Shown here: piece by piece, positions 1 to 8,442 of the stretch
How the letters are laid out: each line of letters opens with the position of its first letter
How positions within the stretch are numbered: position 1 is the first letter of the stretch
Assembly (NCBI GenBank): GCA_017617235.1
Contig: JAFZWQ010000022.1
Span: 1-60,068 of the forward strand
DNA: 60,068 nt
Reading direction: 5' to 3'
Origin: Bacteroidaceae bacterium
GTDB taxonomy: Bacteria; Bacteroidota; Bacteroidia; Bacteroidales; Bacteroidaceae
Notes under the pieces: generated by a model
Seen by the model: only the letters and a program-made list of their open reading frames with translations
Databases searched by the model: none
What the model was told of the DNA's origin: nothing
Position numbers and translations under genes: made by a program

Positions 1-648
1 CCCGACGTGATTCTGGAGATCCGCTACTTCGGTACATACAATTTTGTGGGTACGCGCATCGATGGCTACGAAGAACCGACGGCACTGCTTACCAAGCAGG
101 CCGTAGACAGTCTGAAGGTCGTGAGCGATGACGTTATCAAGCAGGGCTATCGCCTTAAAATCTACGATGCCTACCGTCCGCAGAAAGGTGTTGACCACTT
201 CGTGCGCTGGGCCGAGGATATCGCTGACACGCTAATGAAGCCCTATTTCTATCCCGACCTGGACAAGAGCGTGCTCTTTGATCAAGAGTATATTTGTGCG
301 AAGAGCGGTCATACGCGCGGTAGCACCGTTGACCTGACCCTGTTCGACATGAATACGGAGAAAGAGGTGGATATGGGCGGCACCTTCGATTGGTTCGGCC
401 CCGAGAGCCATCCCGACTTCTGCGGCAATCCAGAAACGGGTGAATATACAGGCGACAACTCAAAGAGTCCTGCTAATCCAAAACGAAGTATCACCGAACA
501 GCAGTTCAAGAACCGCATGATTCTGCGTCAGGCTATGCAGCGTCACGGCTTCAAACCTTTCGATACAGAGTGGTGGCACTTCACCCTAAAGGACGAGCCC
601 TTCCCCGATACCTACTTCACCTTCCCCGTGAAGCAACTGAACAACTAA
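1..648 (+). CDS. VanX-type D-alanyl-D-alanine dipeptidase (M15D), 5' end missing
   Basis: The frame is open from base 1, so the first part of the gene, including its export signal, lies outside the window. The 215 visible residues carry the M15D zinc-site pattern: SGHTRGSTVDL (His and Asp ligands), DTEWWHF (catalytic Glu and third ligand His) and YDAYRP (conserved Arg). The family cleaves D-Ala-D-Ala and similar peptidoglycan dipeptides. Roughly nine residues in ten match the complete copy at 8443-9204, which has a lipoprotein signal, so this copy probably started the same way. The next gene begins 1 base after the stop. No vanH, vanA or vanRS is nearby, so cell-wall dipeptide salvage is likelier than glycopeptide resistance. 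Family call is firm; substrate is inferred. Confidence 0.9.
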   Translation, partial: PDVILEIRYFGTYNFVGTRIDGYEEPTALLTKQAVDSLKVVSDDVIKQGYRLKIYDAYRPQKGVDHFVRWAEDIADTLMKPYFYPDLDKSVLFDQEYICAKSGHTRGSTVDLTLFDMNTEKEVDMGGTFDWFGPESHPDFCGNPETGEYTGDNSKSPANPKRSITEQQFKNRMILRQAMQRHGFKPFDTEWWHFTLKDEPFPDTYFTFPVKQLNN

Positions 649-649
649 T

Positions 650-1633
650 ATGAAAAGATTAAGATTCTGGCTTTTAACCGCTTTCGCTGTCATTGCCTGT
701 AGCGTGTGTGTGATAACATGCCACTACTGCAATAATGTCAATGCGATTGTTACGGCTCAGTATATTCCGCAGATTCCAGACTATGCGGACACAACGATGT
801 GGATTACGGAGGATGGCGACGTGGAGGGTACGGGTGCTGATATCTTCTATGTCGTTTCTACGTGGGAAAAGGACTGGATGACAGCAGACAGTGCGGTCTG
901 TCACTATGCCGATGTGTGGAACTCCACGCATCGTGAGCGTATGGCCATAGAGATGAATCGCGCAGCTGCCTACATGGCTCCAGGCAACCGCTTCTATGCT
1001 CCATTCTATCGTCATGCTACGATTGAAGCCTTCGAAACACAGAATGAAGATACCGTATATAGTAGAACTCGGCTGGCGATGAAGGATGTGTGCGAAGCCT
1101 TCGATTATTTCCTAGCGCATCGCGATGAAAGCCGTCCTCTTATTATTGCGGGTTTCAGTCAGGGCGGTTTGGCTGTGGTGGAATTGTTGAAACACATGGA
1201 TGACGAGACCTACAGTCAGCTGGCAGCGGCCTACGTCTTGGGTTACAAGGTAACACCAGAGGACACCCTGCAGACCAAGCATATCAAAGCTGCACAAGGA
1301 GAGACGGACACGGGTGTAACCATCTGCTATAACACGGTGAAGGACGTGAAATACATCAAGCCCGTCATCGCTGCTACCTGCATGGGTATCAACCCAGTGA
1401 ACTGGCGCACGGATGATATGCCTGCCACGCTCCACGACAGCATCACCGTCACCCTATCGCCTGAATATCACGTTCTCGTAGTCAGCGGCTATAGCGGTTC
1501 GGAATACAAACCCTACAAAGACCTACTCAACGTGGGGGACATCCACAGCTGCGAGCCTTGGCTCTACAGCGAGTGTTTGGCCAAGAACATTGCGGTCAGG
1601 ACAAGAGCTTGGAATGAATTACATAACAAATAA
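650..1633 (+). CDS. DUF3089-like alpha/beta hydrolase, exported or membrane-anchored
   Basis: 327 residues. An N-terminal hydrophobic stretch of about 20 residues, with cysteines, is a signal peptide or anchor. The body resembles the DUF3089 family: ADIFYV near residue 64, RFYAPFYRH near 113, and a nucleophile elbow GFSQGG near 168, as in serine hydrolases of the alpha/beta fold. It follows the truncated dipeptidase by 1 base, so the two are probably co-transcribed. This pairing is not repeated after the second dipeptidase at 8443-9204, where a different exported protein follows. The substrate is unknown; an esterase acting in the periplasm is the simplest reading. Confidence 0.75.
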   Translation: MKRLRFWLLTAFAVIACSVCVITCHYCNNVNAIVTAQYIPQIPDYADTTMWITEDGDVEGTGADIFYVVSTWEKDWMTADSAVCHYADVWNSTHRERMAIEMNRAAAYMAPGNRFYAPFYRHATIEAFETQNEDTVYSRTRLAMKDVCEAFDYFLAHRDESRPLIIAGFSQGGLAVVELLKHMDDETYSQLAAAYVLGYKVTPEDTLQTKHIKAAQGETDTGVTICYNTVKDVKYIKPVIAATCMGINPVNWRTDDMPATLHDSITVTLSPEYHVLVVSGYSGSEYKPYKDLLNVGDIHSCEPWLYSECLAKNIAVRTRAWNELHNK

Positions 1634-1671
1634 ACCAGAGACTTTCTTTTTCATTTATGGAAAAGAAGTTG

Positions 1672-1679
1672 TATATTTG
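1672..1679 (+). promoter_or_regulatory. -7 box of the xpt promoter
   Basis: TATATTTG matches the Bacteroidota TAnnTTTG box 37 bases before the xpt start. No clear TTTG lies at the usual -33 distance. The predicted leader is under 35 bases, too short for a purine riboswitch. Confidence 0.5.
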
Positions 1680-1715
1680 TAGGCAGAATAAGTCTAATAC
1701 CATGTATTTGACCAG

Positions 1716-2288
1716 ATGGAAGAATTAAAACAACGAATTTTGAAAGAAGGGCATGCTAGGGCTGAAGGAGGCGTGGTTTTGGTCGGTTCTTTCTTGAACC
1801 ATCAGCTGGACCCTCAGTTGATGATGCATTGTGCTGAGGAGTTCGCACGACTGTTTAAAAATCAGGGAATCAACAAAATTGTCACCATTGAGGCATCGGG
1901 CATCGCCCCCGCCATCATGACGGGCTATTTGATGAACCTGCCCGTAGTTTTCATTAAGAAGAAAGCACCGAAGACCGTCGATGAGTCCTGGAAATCGTGG
2001 GTATGGTCGTTCACCAGGGGCGATGAAACCACCGTGTGTATCGACCGCCGTTTCCTGACGGAGAAAGACCGCATACTCTTTATCGATGATTTTCTGGCTG
2101 ACGGTCATGCCTCTGGCAGTGTCATACACTTGTGCCGCCAGTCGGGATCCCAAATTGTAGGCATGGGTTTTCTGGTGGAGAAAGGCTTTGCACAGGGTGG
2201 GCAGTTCCTGCGCGACCATCATATCAACTATCATGCGCTGGCAACCATTACGCGCATAAACGAAGACAATAGTATTGTGATTGAATAA
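1716..2288 (+). CDS. xpt: Xanthine phosphoribosyltransferase
   Basis: 190 residues, the usual length for Xpt. It converts xanthine and PRPP to XMP in purine salvage in the cytosol. The PRPP-binding loop is ILFIDDFLADG near residue 125, the N-terminal segment GSFLNHQLDPQLM is typical of Xpt and separates it from adenine phosphoribosyltransferase, and ASGIAPA near 65 is the purine-side loop. It has its own -7 box and is followed after 18 bases by the STAS-kinase gene, with which it may be co-transcribed. Nothing is unusual except its place at the head of a signalling cluster. Confidence 0.93.
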   Translation: MEELKQRILKEGHARAEGGVVLVGSFLNHQLDPQLMMHCAEEFARLFKNQGINKIVTIEASGIAPAIMTGYLMNLPVVFIKKKAPKTVDESWKSWVWSFTRGDETTVCIDRRFLTEKDRILFIDDFLADGHASGSVIHLCRQSGSQIVGMGFLVEKGFAQGGQFLRDHHINYHALATITRINEDNSIVIE

Positions 2289-2306
2289 CGTAAAACATAT
2301 ACGGCT

Positions 2307-3500
2307 ATGACTACACAACTGACAAATCAAAAAGGAAAGGCCACGCTGACACTTGTCGGCAGGCTTGATACGTCTGCAGCTCAGGCCTTGACCGCAGAGT
2401 TGGAGCAACGTCTGTCGGAGTCCGGCACTATCGAAAGCCTTGTCGTAGATGCGGATGGACTGGAGTATATCTCCAGTTCCGGATTGCGCATTCTGCTGAC
2501 GCTGACGAAACGCTACAAGGACTTTCGCATTACTGGTGCGCAGCCGGCAGTATATGATGTGCTCAGCATGACGGGCTTCACCAAGATTATGAATGTGGAG
2601 CGGGCCATGCGCCGACTGAGTGTTGATGGTTGTGAAGTCATTGGCATTGGTGGTGTGGGCACTGTGTATCGGTTGGATGACGACACCATCATCAAGGTGT
2701 TCCGCGAAGGTACGACGATAGAGGAGGTGCGTGGCGAGATTACCATGGCCAAGGAAGCCTTCGTCATGGGTATGCCTACGGCTATTTCCTTTGATGTGGT
2801 GATGGTTGGCAGCCAATACGGGTTGGTATATGAGTTGCTGGATGCCGTCACCCTGAGTGCCAGCATCAAACGCGAGCCGGAGAAGATTGACGCGTTTGCC
2901 CGTCAGTATGCCACCCTGTTCCGCCAGCTTCATCAGATTGAGGTGCCTGCGGGTAGCAGCGTGCCCAGTGCCATGGAGCATGAACGACAGCAAGTGATGC
3001 ATATCCGGCGCTATTTCCCACAGGAAAGCATCGACCTCCTGTTGCAGATCCTGGATGCCATTCCCGAGGAACGCCGTTTGCTGCACCTTGACCTGCAGAC
3101 CAAGAATGCGATGCTGCAGAATGGCGAGCTGATGTTAATCGATATGGGTGAAGTGGGCTATGGTCACCCCATGCTCGACCTCGGGCACGCCTATTCGGCC
3201 ATGGTGTCGTTGGTGGGTGACTATGAGAAAATCATCGGTATGCCCAAAGCATTGGGTGTTGAACTGTGGAACCGTGCCATTGGGTACTATTTTGAGGGTC
3301 TCCCTGCAGAGGTGGTGGAGCAACGCAAACGTCAAATCGAAGTGGTGTCGTGCATCAGGAACTTCAGTTGGCTGGCCTTGAGCGACTCGTTCCCCGAAGA
3401 GGTGGTGAATGAATGTAAAGCCATATTCGAAAAGCGCGTAGCTTCGCGCCGCGACTACATCCTTGATGTATGCAAGACGTTCGGAGAATGGAAAGTGTAA
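2307..3500 (+). CDS. STAS domain fused to an aminoglycoside-phosphotransferase-like kinase
   Basis: 397 residues in two parts. Residues 1-100 are a STAS domain of the anti-sigma-factor antagonist type, with the phosphorylatable serine region YISSSGLR near residue 52. Residues about 105-397 form a small-molecule-kinase fold resembling family TIGR02172: a glycine loop GIGGVGTVYR near 112, an ATP-anchoring lysine in IIKVF, the catalytic loop HLDLQTKNAM near 258 and the metal-binding LIDMGE near 276. The key kinase residues look intact. The STAS half closely resembles the stand-alone STAS protein at 7331-7633. It lies in the same-strand run with a permease, a PP2C phosphatase and that STAS protein. 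Inference: it links STAS partner switching to phosphorylation of a small molecule or protein. The kinase substrate cannot be read from sequence. Confidence 0.85.
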   Translation: MTTQLTNQKGKATLTLVGRLDTSAAQALTAELEQRLSESGTIESLVVDADGLEYISSSGLRILLTLTKRYKDFRITGAQPAVYDVLSMTGFTKIMNVERAMRRLSVDGCEVIGIGGVGTVYRLDDDTIIKVFREGTTIEEVRGEITMAKEAFVMGMPTAISFDVVMVGSQYGLVYELLDAVTLSASIKREPEKIDAFARQYATLFRQLHQIEVPAGSSVPSAMEHERQQVMHIRRYFPQESIDLLLQILDAIPEERRLLHLDLQTKNAMLQNGELMLIDMGEVGYGHPMLDLGHAYSAMVSLVGDYEKIIGMPKALGVELWNRAIGYYFEGLPAEVVEQRKRQIEVVSCIRNFSWLALSDSFPEEVVNECKAIFEKRVASRRDYILDVCKTFGEWKV

Positions 3501-3515
3501 TAATAGTCAATAACT

Positions 3516-5024
3516 ATGATGTTTTGGGGATTTAGCATAGATGCATGGATAACGATTGCCACGGTGCTGTCGATGTTCTCCGTGCTGCTGTTTACAAAAC
3601 TGCGTGCCGACCTGGTGTTCCTGGGTGCCATCGGTGTCCTGTTTGTAACGGGCGTGCTCGATGCCAAAGAGGCTTTCTCGGGTTTCAGTAGCGCATCGGT
3701 TGTTGTCATTGGTGTGCTGTTTGTTGTAGTTGCGGGTCTGACGTATACCGGCGTGCTGCAATGGATAGTGAAGAACCTGCTGGGGCAACCGAATACGTAC
3801 ACCAAGGCCGTGGTGCGTCTGATGCTGCCCGTGGCTGGACTGAGTTCCTTCTTGAGCAATACGACAGTGGTGGCGCTCTTTGTGAACATCGTCAAGATGT
3901 GGTCGAAGAAACTGAATATCTCGCCCTCGAAGTTACTGATACCATTGAGCTATGCATCGGGCATGGGTGGTGTGTGTACGCTGATTGGTACGCCGCCGAA
4001 CCTGATTATTTCAGGACTCTATACCGACAATACAGGAATATCTATGAACGTGCTGGCGACAACGATACCTGGCTTGTTCTGTCTGTTCATCGGTGTGCTC
4101 AGCATCATCGCCATGCGCCGACTGCTGCCTGACCGCAAGGCTCCTGAATCGGACTCGGAGGACACGGCAGAATATACCGTCGAGATGCTGGTGCCGTCGT
4201 CGAATAAGTTCATTGGCGAGACGCTGGGCTATGCCGGACTGCTCGATGTGAAGGGCGGCAGGCTCATCAAGATGCACCACTTCGACAACGTTGCGGTTCC
4301 CATCGATAAGAACGAGTTCATCATGGGTGGCGACCACCTGGTGTTTGCAGGTAATATCAAGGACATCTTGGAGTTGCAGCACACGCACGGACTGGTGAAG
4401 GGCGCAGAGGTGCTGAATATTGGTCCGAAGACACTCATTTCCACCATCATCATGATAGCGATGGTGACTCTCTCGGCCTTGGGAGTCATGCCACTGTTGC
4501 AGTGCGCTTTTATCGCTGCTGCGGCCATGCTCATCTTCCGCTGCTGTACGCCGAATCAGGCCATGAAGGCCATCAACTGGGACATCCTGATGGTGTTTGC
4601 GGGGTCGGTGGTGCTGGGATTGGCTATTCAGAAGACGGGCATCGCCGAGCGACTGGCCTTCGGCATCCTGGATGTTTGTGGCACGAACCCCATTGTGGTC
4701 ATGACAGCCATCTGCTTTGTGGGCACATTTATAACCGAGTTCATCTCGAACACAGCAGCAGGTGCCATGTTCTTCCCCATCATGTACGAGGCGGCAGAGA
4801 AGCTGGGCTACGAGCCTTACCCCTTCCTCATTGCATTGATGATTAGCGTGAGCAGCAGTTTTGCCACGCCCATTGGCTCACCCACCCACATGCTGGTCTA
4901 TGGACCTGGCGGTTACCGCTTCAGCGACTTCATGCGCATCGGTCTGTTGATGAACCTCATCATCCTGGCCGCCAACATCTTCATCGTCAATATTGTGTAT
5001 CCGTTAACACCGCTAAATCCGTAA
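3516..5024 (+). CDS. SLC13/DASS-type permease with an internal TrkA-C-like domain
   Basis: 502 residues, polytopic. Two membrane halves (about residues 5-205 and 305-500) flank a cytosolic domain of about 90 residues near 215-300 that resembles RCK-C/TrkA-C ligand-binding domains (ETLGYAGL, GDHLVFAG). The first half has SNTTVVALF followed by GTPPNLI, and the second half has the repeat SNTAAGAMFFP followed by GSPTHM. These are the paired substrate and sodium-site loops of the ion transporter superfamily. Members carry sulfate, dicarboxylates or other anions, usually with sodium. Its place between a STAS-kinase and a STAS phosphatase sensor suggests control by that system, but the substrate is not readable. 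Confidence 0.88.
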   Translation: MMFWGFSIDAWITIATVLSMFSVLLFTKLRADLVFLGAIGVLFVTGVLDAKEAFSGFSSASVVVIGVLFVVVAGLTYTGVLQWIVKNLLGQPNTYTKAVVRLMLPVAGLSSFLSNTTVVALFVNIVKMWSKKLNISPSKLLIPLSYASGMGGVCTLIGTPPNLIISGLYTDNTGISMNVLATTIPGLFCLFIGVLSIIAMRRLLPDRKAPESDSEDTAEYTVEMLVPSSNKFIGETLGYAGLLDVKGGRLIKMHHFDNVAVPIDKNEFIMGGDHLVFAGNIKDILELQHTHGLVKGAEVLNIGPKTLISTIIMIAMVTLSALGVMPLLQCAFIAAAAMLIFRCCTPNQAMKAINWDILMVFAGSVVLGLAIQKTGIAERLAFGILDVCGTNPIVVMTAICFVGTFITEFISNTAAGAMFFPIMYEAAEKLGYEPYPFLIALMISVSSSFATPIGSPTHMLVYGPGGYRFSDFMRIGLLMNLIILAANIFIVNIVYPLTPLNP

Positions 5025-5031
5025 ACATCCT

Positions 5032-7308
5032 ATGAGCAAAATATTTAAAAGACTCATCCCTGCATCGTTGCGCAACAAAAGCAGTCTGGCCATCATCGTG
5101 ACTGCGGCCGTGCTGGTAGAGGTAACGACAGCTATACAGTACTACTATGCCCAAGACGGTATCCGCCAGGAGGTAGAGCACCGCGCAGAGAGCGAGTTGA
5201 GGGCGAAAAGCCTGGAGATACGCAACGTGATGGACGTTGTAGAGGTGGCGGTGGAGAACATGGCATGGGCCGTAGAGCAGAGCCTCTCACAGCCGGATTC
5301 CATGGTGGCTGTCACCCAGAAACTGTTGGCTGACAACGAGTACATCGTAGGAAGTGCTGTGGCTTTTGAACCCTATTATTATAAAGATAAGGGACGGCAG
5401 TTCTCGCCTTACACCTACAAGCACGACGGAACCACAACGAGCAAACAGTTGGGCACCGATCAGTACGACTATCACTCCATGGAATGGTACACGGCACCGA
5501 TGGAGTCGGGGCGTGGTCATTGGAGCGAACCCTATTTCGACGAGGGCGGTGGCGAGATGATGATGTCGACCTACAGCTTGCCCATCCATGATGCTGCGGG
5601 CCGGAATGTAGCCATTTTTACTGCTGATGTTTCGCTCGAATGGCTGTCGGAAGTCATCAACGCACGACATATCTATCCATCGTCCTACAACCTGCTCCTG
5701 TCGCGAAAAGGACAAATCATGGTCTGCCCGGAGGACAGCCTGGTGATGCGCAAAAGCATCTGGCAGGCAACAGAAGGGATGGCCGACACCACGGTTGAAT
5801 ACATCAACCGACAGATGATGGCCGGACATAGTGGACAGGCCACCGTCCGCGATGATAATGGTGTGAAGAAATATGTCTTCTACGGCCAGATGGACGGCGA
5901 TATTGGCTGGTCGATGGCCGTGGTGTGTGTTGACAGCGAAATCTATCATAGTTTGAGATGGATGGCAGTCAATATTTCTGTGCTGATGCTTATTGGTCTG
6001 GTATTGCTTGCCTACATCATCTGGCGCGCTGCCCGCAATCTCAACCGCCTGCAGACCGTGAATGCCGAGAAGGAGCGCATAGGCCGTGAACTGCATATTG
6101 CCAGAGCCATACAGATGGGCATGCTGCCTAAGACCTTCCCCACCTATCCCGACCGCGACGATGTACAGCTCTTCGGTTTGCTGACTCCCGCCAAGGAGGT
6201 AGGCGGCGACCTCTTCGACTTCTTCATCCGCGACGAGAAACTCTTTTTCTGCATCGGTGATGTCTCCGGTAAGGGCGTGCCTGCCTCGCTGGTTATGGCC
6301 GTCACCCGTTCTCTGTTCCGCTCCGTCTCTGCCCACGAGCTGATGCCCGACCGCATCGTGGCGTCCATGAACGAGTCGATGGTTGATATGAACGAAACGA
6401 ACATGTTCGTTACGCTATTCGTCGGTGTGCTCGACCTGCCTACGGGTCATATGTACTATTGCAACGCCGGTCACGATGCCCCGTTACTCATAGGAGCAGG
6501 GGTGGGTGCGCTGCCCGTAGAGCCCAACATCCCCGTAGCCGTCATGTCGGGCTGGAAGTTCGTGACGCAGGAGGTGCAAATCTTTACGGATACCACCATC
6601 TTCCTCTATACGGACGGACTGACAGAAGCGGAGGATACAGAACATACACAGTTCAAAATGGAACGTGTGGAAAAAGTGGCCCAACAGGTACTGGACGCAC
6701 ATGAGCAGGAGCCGAAGTTGATTATCCAGCGCATGAGCGATGCTGTTCACAAGTTTGTTGGCAACGCTGAACAGAGCGACGATTTGACGATGCTTGCCAT
6801 ACAGTACATCAACATTCGAAGCAGCGAGAGCCGCCATGCTTGCTTGGATGGCCGAGTCGCGCCGAATGAAGACAAAGTCAAACAGCAACGTGATGTGAAA
6901 TCCATCGTCCTTCCAAACGACACACAGGAGGTGCCACGACTGGCAGCCTTCGTTGATGAGGTGTGCGAGGAGTTGGGCATCAATGCCACCGCCACGGTGC
7001 AGATGAATCTGGCTTTGGAAGAGGCCGTTGTTAATGTAATGGAATATGCTTACCCGAAGAACATAAGTGGTCAGGTGCTTGTCGAGGCAGAAATATCACC
7101 CGACCAGGTGGTATTCACTATCACCGACTCCGGCATTCCTTTCGACCCGACTGCACAAGCCGAGCCAGACATTACACAGTCATTAGAAGAACGCCCCATC
7201 GGAGGACTTGGTATTCATCTCGTGCGGCATATCATGGACGATATACAATATGAACGAAAAGATGACAAGAACATCCTGACACTCATTAAGAAACTTCAAA
7301 AATCGTAA
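5032..7308 (+). CDS. Membrane sensor with PP2C (SpoIIE-type) phosphatase and RsbW-like ATPase in one chain
   Basis: 758 residues. Order: a membrane helix near residues 15-36; an extracytoplasmic region to about 305 that resembles a dCache sensor (EPYFDEGGGEMMMSTYS); a second helix about 310-332; a linker with GRELHIARAIQMGMLP; a PP2C/SpoIIE domain with EVGGDLFDF (about 388), DVSGKGVPASL, CNAGHDAP, YTDGLTEA and SDDLTM (about 581), so the metal-binding aspartates are present; then a GHKL ATPase about 625-758 with NLALEEAVVNVMEYAYP (N box), ITDSGIPFDP and GGLGIHL. PP2C domains of this class dephosphorylate STAS proteins and RsbW-type ATPases phosphorylate or bind them. Having both in one chain makes a self-contained STAS switch. 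The likely client is the STAS protein encoded 22 bases downstream. Confidence 0.93.
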   Translation: MSKIFKRLIPASLRNKSSLAIIVTAAVLVEVTTAIQYYYAQDGIRQEVEHRAESELRAKSLEIRNVMDVVEVAVENMAWAVEQSLSQPDSMVAVTQKLLADNEYIVGSAVAFEPYYYKDKGRQFSPYTYKHDGTTTSKQLGTDQYDYHSMEWYTAPMESGRGHWSEPYFDEGGGEMMMSTYSLPIHDAAGRNVAIFTADVSLEWLSEVINARHIYPSSYNLLLSRKGQIMVCPEDSLVMRKSIWQATEGMADTTVEYINRQMMAGHSGQATVRDDNGVKKYVFYGQMDGDIGWSMAVVCVDSEIYHSLRWMAVNISVLMLIGLVLLAYIIWRAARNLNRLQTVNAEKERIGRELHIARAIQMGMLPKTFPTYPDRDDVQLFGLLTPAKEVGGDLFDFFIRDEKLFFCIGDVSGKGVPASLVMAVTRSLFRSVSAHELMPDRIVASMNESMVDMNETNMFVTLFVGVLDLPTGHMYYCNAGHDAPLLIGAGVGALPVEPNIPVAVMSGWKFVTQEVQIFTDTTIFLYTDGLTEAEDTEHTQFKMERVEKVAQQVLDAHEQEPKLIIQRMSDAVHKFVGNAEQSDDLTMLAIQYINIRSSESRHACLDGRVAPNEDKVKQQRDVKSIVLPNDTQEVPRLAAFVDEVCEELGINATATVQMNLALEEAVVNVMEYAYPKNISGQVLVEAEISPDQVVFTITDSGIPFDPTAQAEPDITQSLEERPIGGLGIHLVRHIMDDIQYERKDDKNILTLIKKLQKS

Positions 7309-7330
7309 TATCAACTCTCAACTTATTCAT

Positions 7331-7633
7331 ATGAAAGTAATTATCGAAAATGGCAATCCTGTTGTTGCTAAGCTGCAAGGTCGGTTAGACACCACGGCCG
7401 CCATAAAGGTTGCACCCTATTTCCAAGACCTGAATCAATATGCTGCCGGACACTTGGTCATCGACTGTGGCGAACTGGAGTATATTTCATCTTCCGGCTT
7501 GCGCCTCCTGCTCACCCTGCGTAAGGAAGTAGCTGAAAAAAACGGAAAACTGCAGATTCGGAACATGAACGAGGATATTCAGCAGATTTTCAAGATTACG
7601 GGGTTCATCAGTTTATTTGAAATCGTCGATTGA
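7331..7633 (+). CDS. STAS-domain anti-sigma-factor antagonist
   Basis: 100 residues, a complete single STAS domain. The segment LEYISSSGLRLLLTL near residue 50 holds the serine that RsbW-type kinases phosphorylate and PP2C enzymes dephosphorylate. The C-terminus KITGFISLFEI is typical of SpoIIAA/RsbV-like proteins. It follows the PP2C-ATPase sensor by 22 bases and overlaps the next gene by 4, so it is in the same operon. No sigma factor is encoded nearby, so the final output is unknown and may not be transcriptional. Confidence 0.9.
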   Translation: MKVIIENGNPVVAKLQGRLDTTAAIKVAPYFQDLNQYAAGHLVIDCGELEYISSSGLRLLLTLRKEVAEKNGKLQIRNMNEDIQQIFKITGFISLFEIVD

Positions 7634-8430
7634 ACGTAGAATTCGAAAATATCGTCAACGCTCGTGACCTTGGAGGCATGCCTGCAGCCAACGGCAAACG
7701 GGTTCGCAGGGGTTGCTTGTTGCGTACTGCTCATCTGCATGATGCCACAGATGAAGATATCCGGCATTTGAAAGAGGAGTATCACCTGCGGCACATCTTC
7801 GATTTCCGATCAGAGAATGAAGCCAAGTTCCTGCCTGACCGTGATGTGCCAGGAGCTATGCATCATCTGCTGCCTACCATTGACATGAGCGAGGAAAAAC
7901 GCACAGGGAAGGCTATACCCGAGGAGGCATTCCTTGACCTTGAGCATCACATTGTCAATTACTCGTTTTATCCGGAAGTGCAACAGATGGCTGCCGACAT
8001 GTATCCGTCGCTGATACGCAGCGAGTACTCCCAACTCCAGTATGCCACCTTCCTCCGTATGGTCATTGAGACATCCGACGGTGGCGTGTTGTGGCACTGC
8101 TTTCAGGGAAAAGACCGCACGGGATGGGGCGCAGCGTTCCTTCTGTCAGCATTAGGTGTCAGCCGCGAAGATATCATAGCCGACTTCGACCATTCAAATG
8201 ACGCATATACCGACCTTGTTGCCAAGTTATGCTCCGAGGTTGAAATGCGTGGAGGAGGAGAGAACGAGAAGGAAGTAATACGTGCCTTCATGGGAGTCAG
8301 CACTCATAACTTCCAGCTCACCCTCGACCTCATCGACCGCGAATACGGCTCCATGAGCGATTATCTGCACCATCAACTCATGATTACGAAACAAGACATT
8401 CGACTTCTTAGAAAGCATTATCTACAATAA
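7630..8430 (+). CDS. CX5R tyrosine/lipid phosphatase family protein
   Basis: 266 residues starting at a TTG that overlaps the STAS stop by 4 bases. This start is chosen because the family-conserved opening NARDLGG lies at residues 10-16, ahead of any ATG. The active site is HCFQGKDRTG near residue 155, matching HCX5R with the nucleophilic cysteine and the arginine. HIFDFRSENEA near 57 is the usual early motif. The family includes bacterial protein-tyrosine phosphatases and phosphoinositide phosphatases. Its coupling to the STAS gene suggests a role in the same signalling set, but no substrate can be assigned. Confidence 0.87.
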   Translation: MNVEFENIVNARDLGGMPAANGKRVRRGCLLRTAHLHDATDEDIRHLKEEYHLRHIFDFRSENEAKFLPDRDVPGAMHHLLPTIDMSEEKRTGKAIPEEAFLDLEHHIVNYSFYPEVQQMAADMYPSLIRSEYSQLQYATFLRMVIETSDGGVLWHCFQGKDRTGWGAAFLLSALGVSREDIIADFDHSNDAYTDLVAKLCSEVEMRGGGENEKEVIRAFMGVSTHNFQLTLDLIDREYGSMSDYLHHQLMITKQDIRLLRKHYLQ

Positions 8431-8442
8431 ATCCATAACACA

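Noticed and set aside
1634-1715. Purine riboswitch before xpt
   Set aside because: The predicted leader is under 35 bases, too short for the aptamer.
1725-3086. Long antisense frame (453 codons) opposite xpt and the STAS-kinase gene
   Set aside because: It has no recognisable domain, and both sense genes are complete with family motifs. It is a codon-bias shadow.
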